DNA of 64,000 nt, from contig NZ_BONW01000042.1 in assembly GCF_016862915.1 (NCBI RefSeq), forward strand, positions 186,001-250,000, in the 5' to 3' direction. The translations under genes and the position numbers were made by a program. Below are positions 24,871-33,800 of this stretch, piece after piece (positions within the stretch are counted from its first letter, which is position 1; the number at the start of each line of letters is the position of its first letter). A model generated the notes under the pieces. That model was not told the DNA's origin. It made no database searches and was given only the letters and a program-made list of their open reading frames with translations. Source of the stretch: Plantactinospora endophytica (GTDB taxonomy: Bacteria; Actinomycetota; Actinomycetes; Mycobacteriales; Micromonosporaceae).

Positions 24871-26210
24871 TCCGCGCGGTCGTGCCGCTGTCCCGCCCGA
24901 CACGCAGGGGCGGGACAGCGGCACGACCCGTCGGTTCTCGACGCCCGACCGAAGTCGTCGGCGGTGCTGCCCGAGGCGGGCGATCGACAGCCGAGGCGGA
25001 CGACCGGCAGTGGCCGGGAGCGTCCCGGGGTGGCGGCAACGGCCTCCGCCTCGACGGTCCCGGTGACATGACGGCGGCGGGTCGGCAGCATGACCGTCGG
25101 GTGGGCGATGCTCCAGGCCGCGCCCGTGCAGACCAACTCCTTGATGCGGGCGGCCGACCTGCCCGTGATCGCGGAAGGCTTGGCCTGGTCCTCCGGGGTC
25201 ACGAACTGGATGATGCCGTCCCGGCGGCCGAGGCTGACGCACTGGAGGTAGTAGCCGATCGGCTTCTCCGGGACCTCGCGGCCGGTCAGCCGCGCGGCGA
25301 TGGCGTCGGCGGCCTGCCAGGCCATCGGAATCCCCGACGCGCAGGACATCCGCAGGGTCTTGCCGCCCACTCCCTCGGCTATCCCGGCGTCGCCGACGGC
25401 GTACACGTCGGGGTGGGAGACCGAACGCATGGTGCCGTCGACGACGATCTGCCCGGTGTCGGCGACCTCCAGGCCGGTGGCGGCGGCGATCGGGTGCGTG
25501 CCGAAGCCGGCCGTCCAGACGGTCACCTCGGCCGGGATCCGTCCGGCGGTGCCGGTGACACCGGCCGCGTCGACGCGCGTGATGTCGGTGTGCTCGTGGA
25601 CGGTGATGCCCAGCCGGGCGAAGACTCCGCGCAGGTGTCGCTGCGCCCGGGCGCTGAGCCAGTCGCCGACGCCACGGCGCGCGGCGATCGCGACGGCCAG
25701 GTCCGGCCTGCTCTCGGCGATCTCGGTGGCCGCCTCGATGCCGGTGAGACCACCGCCGACGACCAGCACCGTCCCACCCGCGCCGAGGTCGGCCAGCCGC
25801 TCGCGCAGCCGCAGCGCCGCCTGCCTGCCGGCGACGTGGTGGGCGTACTCGGCCACGCCGGGGACGCCGTGGTCGGCGACGGTGCTGCCGAGGGCGTAGA
25901 CGAGGGTGTCGTAGCCGATCTCGCCGGTACCGGTCCGGTCGACGAGTTCGACGGTCCTGCGGACGACGTCGACGGCGGTCACCAGGGCCGGGCGTACCGT
26001 GACGCCGGTGCCCGCGAAGACGTCGCGCAACGGTCGGGGCCGCAGGTCCTGCCCGGCCGCGAGCTGGTGCATCCGGACCCGCTCGACGAAATCCGGATCG
26101 GCGTTCACCAGGGTGATCTCGGTGTCGTCGGAGTGCAGTCGCCGGGCGAGGCGCCCGGCGGCGTGGGCTCCGGCGTATCCGGCCCCGAGGACGACGATGC
26201 GGTGCTTCAT
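24426..26210 (-). CDS. NAD(P)H:quinone oxidoreductase-like flavoprotein (NDH-2 type), over-long 3' end
   Basis: From an ATG at 26210 (AGGAGG ribosome-binding site) the protein has an FAD Rossmann motif at the N-terminus (VVLGAGYAGAHAAGRLARRL), a second nucleotide-binding motif (GGTVLVVGGGLTGIEAATEIA) and DVYAVGDAG, the FAD flavin-end motif of NDH-2/pyridine nucleotide-disulfide oxidoreductases. The recognisable protein ends near residue 375-400 (HPTVMLPTRR). However, the frame has no stop until 24426, giving 594 residues whose last 180 or so are low-complexity Arg/Ser/Ala sequence antisense to nrdB and read through the nrd terminator. The true end is probably near 25050-25090, with the stop lost or hidden by a sequence error. 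An ECF41 sigma gene sits just upstream on the same strand. Confidence 0.72.
   Translation of the reverse strand: MKHRIVVLGAGYAGAHAAGRLARRLHSDDTEITLVNADPDFVERVRMHQLAAGQDLRPRPLRDVFAGTGVTVRPALVTAVDVVRRTVELVDRTGTGEIGYDTLVYALGSTVADHGVPGVAEYAHHVAGRQAALRLRERLADLGAGGTVLVVGGGLTGIEAATEIAESRPDLAVAIAARRGVGDWLSARAQRHLRGVFARLGITVHEHTDITRVDAAGVTGTAGRIPAEVTVWTAGFGTHPIAAATGLEVADTGQIVVDGTMRSVSHPDVYAVGDAGIAEGVGGKTLRMSCASGIPMAWQAADAIAARLTGREVPEKPIGYYLQCVSLGRRDGIIQFVTPEDQAKPSAITGRSAARIKELVCTGAAWSIAHPTVMLPTRRRHVTGTVEAEAVAATPGRSRPLPVVRLGCRSPASGSTADDFGRASRTDGSCRCPAPACRAGQRHDRADQKSSSKLTVPVTPTWYAETRRSKKLDSSWTSCNSMKANGFPLPYRGAMPSTASRRSATCCRYSRMSASDSPETPWSRRSAANCTSHSTASASISRTWRSSSVSNSSGSSARTVSTTSNANAMCMDSSRNTQLVPEARPCSRPRERRK
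24878..24928. terminator. Very long perfect hairpin after nrdB
   Basis: A 21-base arm (24878-24898, GGTCGTGCCGCTGTCCCG plus CCC) pairs without mismatch to 24908-24928 across a nine-base loop. It starts 7 bases after the nrdB stop. It must be a terminator for the nrd operon, and in the other direction it lies within the frame of the flavoprotein gene, see that entry. Confidence 0.85.
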
Positions 26211-26218
26211 GGTTCCGC

Positions 26219-26280
26219 CTCCTGTCAGGTGTGCGGTGCTCGCTACCTGAACCGGGCAGCGACGCGATCCCTGACAGGAG
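26219..26280 (-). promoter_or_regulatory. 11-bp inverted repeat including the flavoprotein ribosome-binding site
   Basis: CTCCTGTCAGG (26219-26229) and CCTGACAGGAG (26270-26280) are exact reverse complements 40 bases apart, in the gap between the ECF41 gene and the flavoprotein start. On the transcript the arm nearest the ATG contains the AGGAG of the ribosome-binding site, so pairing would hide it. Alternatively the two TGTCAGG/CCTGACA arms may be protein-binding half-sites. Confidence 0.5.
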
Positions 26281-26296
26281 AAGCCTGTAACCTGGG

Positions 26297-27253
26297 TCAC
26301 CAATCGGTGGCGAGCGGTTCGCCGCGCCCGGACGCGATCCACTGGCGCGTGACGCGCTCCAGCTTGTCGGGGTTGGCCTGGACGTGGATGCCGGCCACGC
26401 CGTCGGGGGTCACGTCGAGCGCCATGACGACGACGACCCGGTCTCCGGCCACCGCCAACATCGCGGGGGCACCGTTGACGACGGCGGCGTACAGGGCGAA
26501 ACTCTCGCCGAAATAGTTCCGCACCATCGACCGCCTGGCCTCGGTCGCCGTGAACAGGCCACGCAGGAACCGCGCGATGGCGAGCGCGCCGACGACCGGG
26601 GTACCCCGGGCCGGGACCTGACCGCCGCCGTCGGCCACGCTCACCGCGTCGTCGGTGAGCAGCCTGACCAGCGGCCCGACGTCGCCGCTGAGGCTGGCGG
26701 CGAGGAACTCCTCGACGATCTTCCCTGCGGCGGCGGTGTCGGTCTCCACCCGGACCCGACCGGTGGCCATGTGCTGTCTGGCCCGCCGGTAGATCTGCTG
26801 GCAGTTCGCCTCGGTGACGTCGAGGATCCGGGCGATCTCGCCGTGCGGGTAACCGAACGCCTCCCGCAGCACGTAGACCACGCGCTCGTTGGCGGAGAGC
26901 CGCTCCATCAGGGCGAGCATCGCGATCGAGACCGACTCGCGCTGCTCGGCGGTCTCGGCCGGACCGAGCATCCGGTCCCCGGCCAGCACCGGCTCCGGCA
27001 GCCACTGCCCCACGTAGCTCTCGCGCCTGGCCCGCGCCGACGTGAGCTGGTTGAGGCAGACGTTGGTGAGCACCTTCGTCAGCCACGCCTCGGGCGTCTC
27101 GATGTGGCCCCGGTCGGCCGCCTGCCAACGCAGGAAGGTGTCCTGGACCGCGTCCTCGGCGTCGGCCGCCGAGCCCAGCAGGCGGTAGGCGATCGCCTCC
27201 AGACGCCCCCTGGAGCCCTCGAACAGGTCGACCTCACGCGAGCTGAGCGGCAT
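26297..27253 (-). CDS. ECF41-family RNA polymerase sigma factor (SigJ-like)
   Basis: This 318-residue sigma factor has ECF sigma regions 2 (YRLLGSAADAEDAVQDTFLRWQ) and 4 (ERVVYVLREAFGYPHGEIA, TEANCQQIYRRARQHM). A C-terminal SnoaL/NTF2-like domain follows (residues about 195-318) that acts in place of an anti-sigma factor. The two signature motifs of ECF41 are present: DGGG (VADGGGQVPAR) and NPDKL near the end. ECF41 genes usually sit beside, and activate, a gene for an oxidoreductase, carboxymuconolactone decarboxylase or epimerase; here the neighbour downstream is the FAD oxidoreductase. The ATG at 27253 has only a weak ribosome-binding site. The predicted ECF41 promoter (TGTCACA-N16-CGTC) was not found in full upstream of the flavoprotein. 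Confidence 0.92.
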   Translation of the reverse strand: MPLSSREVDLFEGSRGRLEAIAYRLLGSAADAEDAVQDTFLRWQAADRGHIETPEAWLTKVLTNVCLNQLTSARARRESYVGQWLPEPVLAGDRMLGPAETAEQRESVSIAMLALMERLSANERVVYVLREAFGYPHGEIARILDVTEANCQQIYRRARQHMATGRVRVETDTAAAGKIVEEFLAASLSGDVGPLVRLLTDDAVSVADGGGQVPARGTPVVGALAIARFLRGLFTATEARRSMVRNYFGESFALYAAVVNGAPAMLAVAGDRVVVVMALDVTPDGVAGIHVQANPDKLERVTRQWIASGRGEPLATDW

Positions 27254-27468
27254 CGTCCAACAGTTAAGCACGCCGACACGCAACGTCAACGCCCGACGTG
27301 CCGTCCACTCCGCACGTACGCCGGGCGGGACAGTCCGGGACTCCTCACCAGAACAAGGCCGAGAGCCTGGCTGGCGCGCTGGGGGTACCATCCCCGATTG
27401 ATCAACTCCACAGCTCGCATTCCTCGTGATCGCTCCGACCTGGCTCCGGGGCGGGAAAGAGCGCCGTC

Positions 27469-28566
27469 TTGTCACAGTCGCCCCATCCGTACGGCCAGCC
27501 GCCCCCGTCGTACGGCCAACCGCCGACGCATCCGCCGCCCGGGTTCGCGCCGGGCGGTCCGGCGAGCCCGCCCTCGACCGGCTCCGGTCCGGCCTTCGGC
27601 CCACCGCCCGGTCAACCGGCACCGCCCCCAGCTCACCCGGCACCGCCAGCGGGGTACCCGGCACCGCCAGCGGGTTACCCGGGCACGCCGGGATACCCGT
27701 CCGGCTGGCCGACGGCACACCCGGCACCACCGGCCGGACATCCGATCCCGCCGACGGCCCCGGCACCACCGGCCGGGTACTACACCGCGCCGGCGGGACA
27801 TCCGGTGCCGCCGGGACATCCCGCGCCGCCTTCGGCGGGTGGCGCGCGTCGTGGCCGGAAGCGCCGGGTGTTCGGCGTGCTGGCCGCGGTGCTCGGCGTG
27901 CTCCCGCTGCTGGCCGCCGGAGGACTGGTCTTCAGCGCGGTCAAGAACCACCGGATCCAGACCGGCAACGACGCGTTCATCCCGGCGGCCTGGCACAACC
28001 TGCGCACGGACGAGATCTTCCCGGACCTGTTGCGGGATCCGGCGGCCGGCGCAGGACAGTCGACGGGCTGGCTCCGGCAGGGCATCGCCGAGCAGAGCGG
28101 CTGCAAGGAAGCGCTGGTGGAACGACTCGCCGAGGTCGCGGTCGCGCAGGGCTGCACGGCCGTGCTGCGGGCGACGTACGTCGACGCCGGTGGCGAGGCC
28201 GCGGCCACCATCGCGCTCTGCGTGCTCGGCTCGAACGACCAGGCGCTCGCGATCGAGCGGTCGGGCTTCAGCGTGGTGGCGGATCGCCCGGGACCGATGG
28301 TGGTCCCGGTGGCGGTGCCGAAGACCGCCGCAGCGGGATGGCGGACCAAACTGGGGTACGGCGGTGGCACCGACAGCCCCACCCTGTTCGGCCCGTACCT
28401 GGCGGCGATCACCGTCGGCCCGACCGACCCGGACCGCCGGTACGGCGACCTGCCCGCCGGCTGGACCGCGACCGAGGAGCAGGAACTGCGGATCTACCAG
28501 ACGCTGGCCATGGACCTCCTGGGCGCGTACTCACGGTCCTTCGACAGGGCGGTGAACGGACGATGA
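27469..28566 (+). CDS. Proline-rich membrane protein coupled to a mycosin-like protease
   Basis: This 365-residue protein starts at TTG (GGGAAAGAG upstream). The first 120 residues are a repetitive Pro/Gly/Tyr/Ala cytoplasmic tail (YGQPPPSYGQPP, GYPAPPAGYPG). A basic patch (RRGRKRR) and one transmembrane helix (VFGVLAAVLGVLPLLAAGGLVF) come next, then an extracytoplasmic domain of about 200 residues with two or three Cys (QSGCKEAL, QGCTAVLR, IALCVLGS). I do not recognise the outer domain. It ends in an ATGA overlap with the mycosin-like protease gene, so it is probably its partner, perhaps a substrate or anchor. No core type VII secretion gene (EccC, WXG100) is in the window. Confidence 0.78.
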   Translation: MSQSPHPYGQPPPSYGQPPTHPPPGFAPGGPASPPSTGSGPAFGPPPGQPAPPPAHPAPPAGYPAPPAGYPGTPGYPSGWPTAHPAPPAGHPIPPTAPAPPAGYYTAPAGHPVPPGHPAPPSAGGARRGRKRRVFGVLAAVLGVLPLLAAGGLVFSAVKNHRIQTGNDAFIPAAWHNLRTDEIFPDLLRDPAAGAGQSTGWLRQGIAEQSGCKEALVERLAEVAVAQGCTAVLRATYVDAGGEAAATIALCVLGSNDQALAIERSGFSVVADRPGPMVVPVAVPKTAAAGWRTKLGYGGGTDSPTLFGPYLAAITVGPTDPDRRYGDLPAGWTATEEQELRIYQTLAMDLLGAYSRSFDRAVNGR

Positions 28567-29795
28567 GCCGGTGGTGTCGGGCGGCGGTGCGGACCGTCGC
28601 CGGCGTGGGTATCGGAACGGCGCTGCTGGCGTTCGCGGCGCCCGCCCGGGCCGCCGACCGAGGCTGGGAACTCGACGCGCTCTCGGTGCCGGCCGCGCAT
28701 CGCATCAGCCGTGGGAACGGAATCACCGTCGCCGTGATCGACAGCGGCATCCGCACCCGCCATCCGGTACTCGCCGGGCGGGCCACCGAGGGGCCGGACT
28801 TCCTCGGCGAGACCGACCAGCAGGAGTCCTGGTACGGCAGGCACGGCACGACAATGGCCTCCAACGTGCTGGACGTGGCGCCGGCCGCGAAGGTACTCGG
28901 GCTGCGCGCGATCCGGGACGACGAGGACCCCGACTTCAAGACCTGGGAACAGGGGCTCGGAAAGGCCCCGGCCGAGAACGAGGTGGGTGCGCTGGCCAAG
29001 GCCATCCGGCACGCCGCGGACGCCGGGGCTCGGGTCGTCTCGCTCTCGCTCGGCTCGGACGCCCCGTTCAGCGCCTACGACGGCGCGGAGCTGGAGGCCG
29101 TCCAGTACGCGGTCGCCAAGGGCGTCGTGGTGATCGCGTCCGCCGGCAACGAGGGCGACGAGCAGAACCCGGTCAGCTATCCGGTCGGCTATCCGGGCGT
29201 TATCGGTGTGGCCGCGAGTACTCCGACCGGTGACCGGGCGCCGTTCTCCAGCGTGCACTCGTACGTCGACGTGGCCGCTCCCGGTGTGCAGATCTGGGGC
29301 GCCAGGTTCGACTCGACCGGTCGGACCTCCGGACAGGGCACCTCGCAGGCGGGCGCGTTGACTGCCGGTGTCGCCGCGCTGCTACTGGCCAAGTATCCGA
29401 AGCTGGCCCCGCAGCAGGTCGCCGACCTGCTGAAACGTACCGCCTCGCATCCTGGGCGGCACGATCCGAAGACCGGGTACGGCGTGGTCGACGCCGCCAG
29501 GGCGTTACGCGCGGCGGCCAAGGTCGAACCGCAGCCGTTCGCCCTGGTGGGTACGGAGCGCGCGGGCGGGCACTTCGGCCCGGGCGACGACGGTACGCCC
29601 CGGCGCGTCGGGCAGCCGTGGGAGGTGGCCACCCTGACCGTGGCCGTCGTCCTCGGACTGATCGCACTGGCCATGGTCGCGGGCGGGTTCGTCCTGTTGG
29701 CCAGTGGCCGCCGGGCCCGGCGCAGAGGGGATCCGTCGCCCGTCGCCACGGTCCCGTCCGTGGCGGGCCATCCGCCGCAGCCGCGACCGTGGTGA
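28563..29795 (+). CDS. Mycosin-like S8 serine protease (type VII secretion-associated)
   Basis: This 410-residue subtilisin-family protease has a signal peptide (AVRTVAGVGIGTALLAFAAPARA) and a full catalytic triad: Asp60 in AVIDSGI, His94 in YGRHGTT and Ser261 in GQGTSQAG. The oxyanion Asn lies in IASAGNEG. The chain ends with a membrane helix (VATLTVAVVLGLIALAMVAGG) and a short basic, Pro-rich cytoplasmic tail, the layout of mycosins (MycP). It is translated from an ATGA overlap with the preceding proline-rich gene. Mycosins support ESX secretion in mycobacteria, but many actinomycetes carry such a protease next to a membrane protein and no ESX core, as here. Confidence 0.93.
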   Translation: MSRWCRAAVRTVAGVGIGTALLAFAAPARAADRGWELDALSVPAAHRISRGNGITVAVIDSGIRTRHPVLAGRATEGPDFLGETDQQESWYGRHGTTMASNVLDVAPAAKVLGLRAIRDDEDPDFKTWEQGLGKAPAENEVGALAKAIRHAADAGARVVSLSLGSDAPFSAYDGAELEAVQYAVAKGVVVIASAGNEGDEQNPVSYPVGYPGVIGVAASTPTGDRAPFSSVHSYVDVAAPGVQIWGARFDSTGRTSGQGTSQAGALTAGVAALLLAKYPKLAPQQVADLLKRTASHPGRHDPKTGYGVVDAARALRAAAKVEPQPFALVGTERAGGHFGPGDDGTPRRVGQPWEVATLTVAVVLGLIALAMVAGGFVLLASGRRARRRGDPSPVATVPSVAGHPPQPRPW

Positions 29796-29878
29796 TCGCG
29801 GTCGGCGCCGCCGATGTCCCGGATCGCGGGGCACCACGGCGCCGACCACCGGTCAGCGCGGCGAGCTGTCGGCTCGAC

Positions 29879-30217
29879 TCAGCCGTCCGTCCCGAAGTAC
29901 GTCGAGTACGACGACGGGGCGAGTACCACATGGATCCAGCAGTTCTCGGCCCCGTCCAGGTGTCGAATCGTCACGGGCACCTCGGAGTACGCGGCCGTCA
30001 CGCCGAGCGCGGCGAAGTAGGCGTCGGTGTCGAAGACGATCCGGTGGGCGCAGCGCTCGAAGACCTTCTCGGTCCAGTCGACGATTTGCCCGTGTACGTC
30101 GGTTTCACCGGATGCAATCGATTCCCACCTGTCTCGACCGATACGCTCGATACGGGCTGGCAGCCCGACGGCGGAGCGGCCGTAGACGCCGTCCAACACT
30201 CGCGCCGAAACCCTCAT
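29879..30217 (-). CDS. Transthyretin-like protein (HIUase family) lacking key catalytic residues
   Basis: This 112-residue protein has the HIUase/transthyretin fold signature: VRVSARVLDGV opening, VPVTIRHLDGAENCWIHVVLAP and the YSTYFGT ending. 5-Hydroxyisourate hydrolase uses His9, Arg47, His98 and a C-terminal Y-R-G-S. Here the first His is Arg (RVLD for HVLD), Arg47's equivalent is Gln in VHGQI, and YRGS reads YFGT; only the His in WIHVV is kept. Urate-pathway hydrolysis is therefore doubtful. No other uricase or purine gene is near. The start, ATG at 30217, follows GGGGTGAG. It lies at the edge of a peptide-synthetase cluster and diverges from a small secreted peptide gene; a binding or cyclisation role there is only a guess. 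Confidence 0.72.
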   Translation of the reverse strand: MRVSARVLDGVYGRSAVGLPARIERIGRDRWESIASGETDVHGQIVDWTEKVFERCAHRIVFDTDAYFAALGVTAAYSEVPVTIRHLDGAENCWIHVVLAPSSYSTYFGTDG

Positions 30218-30273
30218 GTTTCTCACCCCACTTTTTATCCACACCGTTCGACGCGGCCCACACTCACGCGACA

Positions 30274-30288
30274 GACATCGCGGATGTC
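30274..30288. promoter_or_regulatory. 15-bp palindrome in the transthyretin-like/peptide gene gap
   Basis: GACATCGCGGATGTC is a perfect 6-3-6 palindrome in the 317-base divergent gap (30218-30534), 57 bases upstream of the transthyretin-like start. Elsewhere the gap holds two AGCGACAG copies 33 bases apart near 30439 and 30472. I see no gene in it; it must carry the promoters of both flanking genes. Confidence 0.45.
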
Positions 30289-30534
30289 CGAAATGATCGT
30301 GTGCTCTGCTATCCGTCGGTCCTCGTCCCGCTACTGCCCGGCCATTGTGACGTTATCGCTGAAGGATGATGCCCGGCGGGCGACGCCGTGATAGTGCGTC
30401 GATGGAACGGCTTCCTACCTTGATCTCACACCGGCTGGAGCGACAGGGAACCGGATCGATCGGTGACCGGAAGCGACAGCAGGCCCAGACGACAGTTAGC
30501 GGGTCGGAACTCCTCGACGAAGGCAGGTAGGTTC

Positions 30535-30723
30535 ATGCGCAGTCTGTCCAGCATTCGCAGCATCATCGTCGCCGCCGCCGCAGCGGCGGTCATCATCTTC
30601 GCCGGCGTCAGCGCGGCCCAGGCGGACGCACCGCCGACCAACCCGCCCACCACATTCGAGGGCACCCCGCTGCCGACACCGACGCCGACCCTCACGAGTG
30701 ACGAGAACACTCCCTGGGGCTGA
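30535..30723 (+). CDS. Small secreted proline/threonine-rich peptide precursor
   Basis: This 62-residue precursor begins at an ATG preceded by GGCAGGTAGG; a longer in-frame start 72 bases upstream has no ribosome-binding site. A basic N-terminus leads to a strongly hydrophobic segment (SIIVAAAAAAVIIFAGVSA). A likely signal-peptidase site follows AQA, leaving a mature peptide of about 33 residues rich in Pro, Thr and acidic residues and ending NTPWG. I do not recognise a named family. It faces a large AfsR-type regulator with TPR repeats, 105 bases away and convergent. TPR regulators sense exported peptides in the RRNPP class, so a signalling role is a testable idea, not shown. Confidence 0.7.
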   Translation: MRSLSSIRSIIVAAAAAAVIIFAGVSAAQADAPPTNPPTTFEGTPLPTPTPTLTSDENTPWG

Positions 30724-30731
30724 TCCTCCGG

Positions 30732-30758
30732 CGGTGCCCGCACAGCAGCACGGCACCG
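30732..30758. terminator. Hairpin between the peptide gene and the convergent regulator
   Basis: CGGTGCC (30732-30738) pairs with GGCACCG (30752-30758) across 13 bases, 9 bases after the peptide gene stop. Short, GC-only stem; it may end transcripts from both directions. Confidence 0.4.
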
Positions 30759-30827
30759 GCGACGCCCCACCGAAGCAGGAGAACTCCGGACCCGCCCACG
30801 TTGTCCCACGGGGGGACGACGCGAGGG

Positions 30828-33800
30828 TCAGGCGGACGTGGCGGGCTCGTCCAACGAGCGCCGCGACTGCCTGGAGATGAACGGTTCGCCACCCGACACG
30901 GGTATCGCATAGTCAAGGCCGCCGCGGCCGCCAGCCGCGGCGGCCGCGTCGGCGAGCATACTGAGCGCCTTCGCCTCGAAGCTCGGCGCCCGCATCCCTC
31001 GGAACAGTCCCAGCGAGCGCCGCAGCAGGTCGACCGCCTCCGAGGGCTTGGTCTGGGCCAGGGCCAGCTCACCCAGTCCGAGCAGTACCCGCGCCTCGAC
31101 CAGCCGCTCCCCTGCGGCGCCGGCCAGCCCGAGCGCCTCCTCGAACGCGGCACCGGCCGCCTCGAACGCCTTCTGGCCCAGGTGCACGGCGCCCAGACCG
31201 TGCAGCACGTACGCCTCGCCGACCGGGTCGCCGATGTCCCGCACCGCCTCGAGGGCCTGGCCGAACACCTCGACCGCCTCGGTGTAGGAACCCTGCTCCT
31301 GGTGCAGGCCGCCGAACCGGTGCAGCACCTGCGCCTCGACCCGGCGGCTGCCGGCGCGCCGGCTGAGCGCGAGCGCCTCGGTGAGCATCTGCTTCGCGGC
31401 GTCGAGCCGACCGCCCTCCAGCCGTACCTGCGCCAGGCTGTGCAGCACGTAGGCTGCCGCCACCAGGTCGCCGTCGCGGCGGAAGACCTCCAGCGCGTGT
31501 TCGTAGCGGCGCGAGGCCCGGTCGAGGTCGCCGCCCATCCGGTCGAGGAACGCGAGGTTGCGCACCGCCAGCGCCTGGCCCTTGTCGTCGCCGACGGCCT
31601 GGAACAGTTCGAGGGCGTTCTCCAGCTCGCTACGCGCGTCGCCGAACCGCTGCTCCACGATGGACAGTGAGCCGGTCGAGTAGAGCATCGCGGCCTGGCC
31701 GAGACGGTTGTCCGCCTGCCGGGCGGCGGCGAGCGCGATCTCGTGTGTCTCGCGCCAGTCGTTGAGGTAGAGCCGGGACTCGAACAGCGTCACGGCGGTG
31801 ATCGCCAGATCCCAGCACAGGTCGACCAGGCCGGCCTGTGCCGCGCGGCGGATGCCGGCCACGATCGTCGAACGCTCCCGCTCGAACCAGCGCAGCGGCG
31901 GCGTGACGAGCTGCTCCACCAGCTCGTCGGGGAGCCGCCAGCGGAACGCCGTACTTCCCAGGTGCAGGAAGTTGCCGCCGTAGACGCGCCGGTGCGCCTC
32001 GGAGGAGAGGAAGAGCAGCGCGCCGAGCACCCGCTCCAGCGCGGCGTTGCGTTCGGTGACGCACTCCTCCGCCGCCAGGCGCTCGCGCGCGAAGACCCGG
32101 ATCAGGTCGTGGAAGCGGTACTGGCTGTGCAGCCCGAGCCCCGCGTCGGTGGTCTCCACCAGTTGGGCGTCGGCGAGGCTGTCGAGCAGATCCTGTGCCT
32201 CGTAGAGCGGCTTGTCCAGCAGTGCCGCGCTGACCCAGCCGGAGAAGGTGGGCAGGTCGACGACGGCGAGCCGGCGGAACAGCCGCTTTGCCTCGTCGTC
32301 GACCGCGTCGTACGCCAGCGAGATGCTCGCCCGGATGCCCATCCCGCCGTGCTTGAGCTCGTCGAGCCGGCGCGTCCCGTTGGCCAGCCGGTCGACGAGC
32401 TGTTCGAGAGTCCAGTGTGGACGGGCCGCCAGCCGGGCACCGGCGATGCGGAGCGCGAGCGGCAGGTGCCCGCAGAGTTCGCCGAGCTCCACGGCGGCGT
32501 CCGGCTCGTCCAGGACCCGCTCGATCCCGACGATCCGCGACAGCAGCTCGATCGACTGCCGGGCGTCGAACACCCCGACGTCGACGTGGACGGCTCCGGG
32601 GATGCCGGAGAGCCGGCTCTGGCTGGTGATCATGACGGCCGAGCGTGGATTGCCGGGCAGCAGGGGAAGCACCTGCGCCTCGCTGTCGACGTTGTCGAGC
32701 ACGATCAGCACCCGCCGGTTGGAGAGCAGGTCGCGGTACATCTCCGCGCGCTCCTCCAGACCGTCCGGCATCCCGTTGCCAGGCACCCCGAGGGTGCGCA
32801 GGAACCGTTCGAGCACCTGCATCGGGCCGACCCGCTGCGAGCCCCGGCCGTGCAGGTCGGCGAAGAGCTGGCCGTCGGGGAAGTCACCGGAGACGCGGTG
32901 GGCGACGTGCACGGCGAGCGTCGTCTTACCCACCCCCGGCTTGCCGACCACCACGACGACGGGAACCGCGAGCTGGTCGGGGTTGTCCTGGGCGTCGGCA
33001 TAGCGCTGCTGGATCGCGTCGACGTGCTTGATCCGGCCGGTGAAGTCGCCGATGTCGGTCGGCAGCATGTTCGGCGCGCCGGGCGCCGGGAACCCCACCG
33101 TCACGGCGCGCGGCTCGGCGGGTGCGGGCTCGACCGGCTCGACCGGTACGACGACCGGGACCGGAGTCGAGAGCTGTAGGGACGCGTCCGAGGTGAGGAT
33201 GCCGTGTTCCAGCCGCTGCAACCACTCGTTCGGCTCGATGCCGAGTTCCTCGATCATCGTGTGCCGGACCGAGCGGTACACCTCGAGTGCCTCGGCCTGC
33301 CGGCCCGACCGGTACAGCGCCAGCATGAGTTGGCCGCGCAGCCGTTCCCGCAGCGGATGTTGGGCGATGAGTTCGGTCAGCTCGACGACCAGGTCGCGAT
33401 GCTGGCCGAGGCCCAACTCCAGCTCTATGCAGTCCTCCGCGATGGAGATCCGCCGCTCGTTGAACCGACTGACCGCGTTCTGCACCACCGCACTGTCGAT
33501 GTCCTCCAGCGCCGGCCCGCGCCACAGCCGCAGCGCCGCGCGGTACTGCCGTACCGCCTCCTCGGGCTGCCGCGCGTCCCGCGCCCGCCGGGCTCCAGCG
33601 ACGAGGTCGTCGTACTGGTGCAGGTCGAGCGCGCCCGGTTGGAGCTCCATCACGTAGCCCTTGGAGCGGGTGACGATGGTCTCGGACTGGCTGTGCAGCG
33701 CGAACGCCCGCCGCAGCGACGAGATGCAGATCTGGATCTGTGCACGTGAGGTCGACGGAACGTCGTCGCCGTAGATGGCGTCGATCAGCCGGGCGATCGG

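Noticed and set aside
26211-26296. ECF41 promoter consensus upstream of the flavoprotein
   Set aside because: TGTCAGG is present but CGTC is not at the required spacing; too weak to report as a promoter.
30439-30479. Two AGCGACAG copies 33 bp apart as SARP binding sites
   Set aside because: SARP repeats are expected at 11 or 22 bp; spacing and sequence do not match well enough.
30463-30535. Longer start for the small secreted peptide
   Set aside because: It lacks a ribosome-binding site and would bury the signal peptide behind 24 polar residues.
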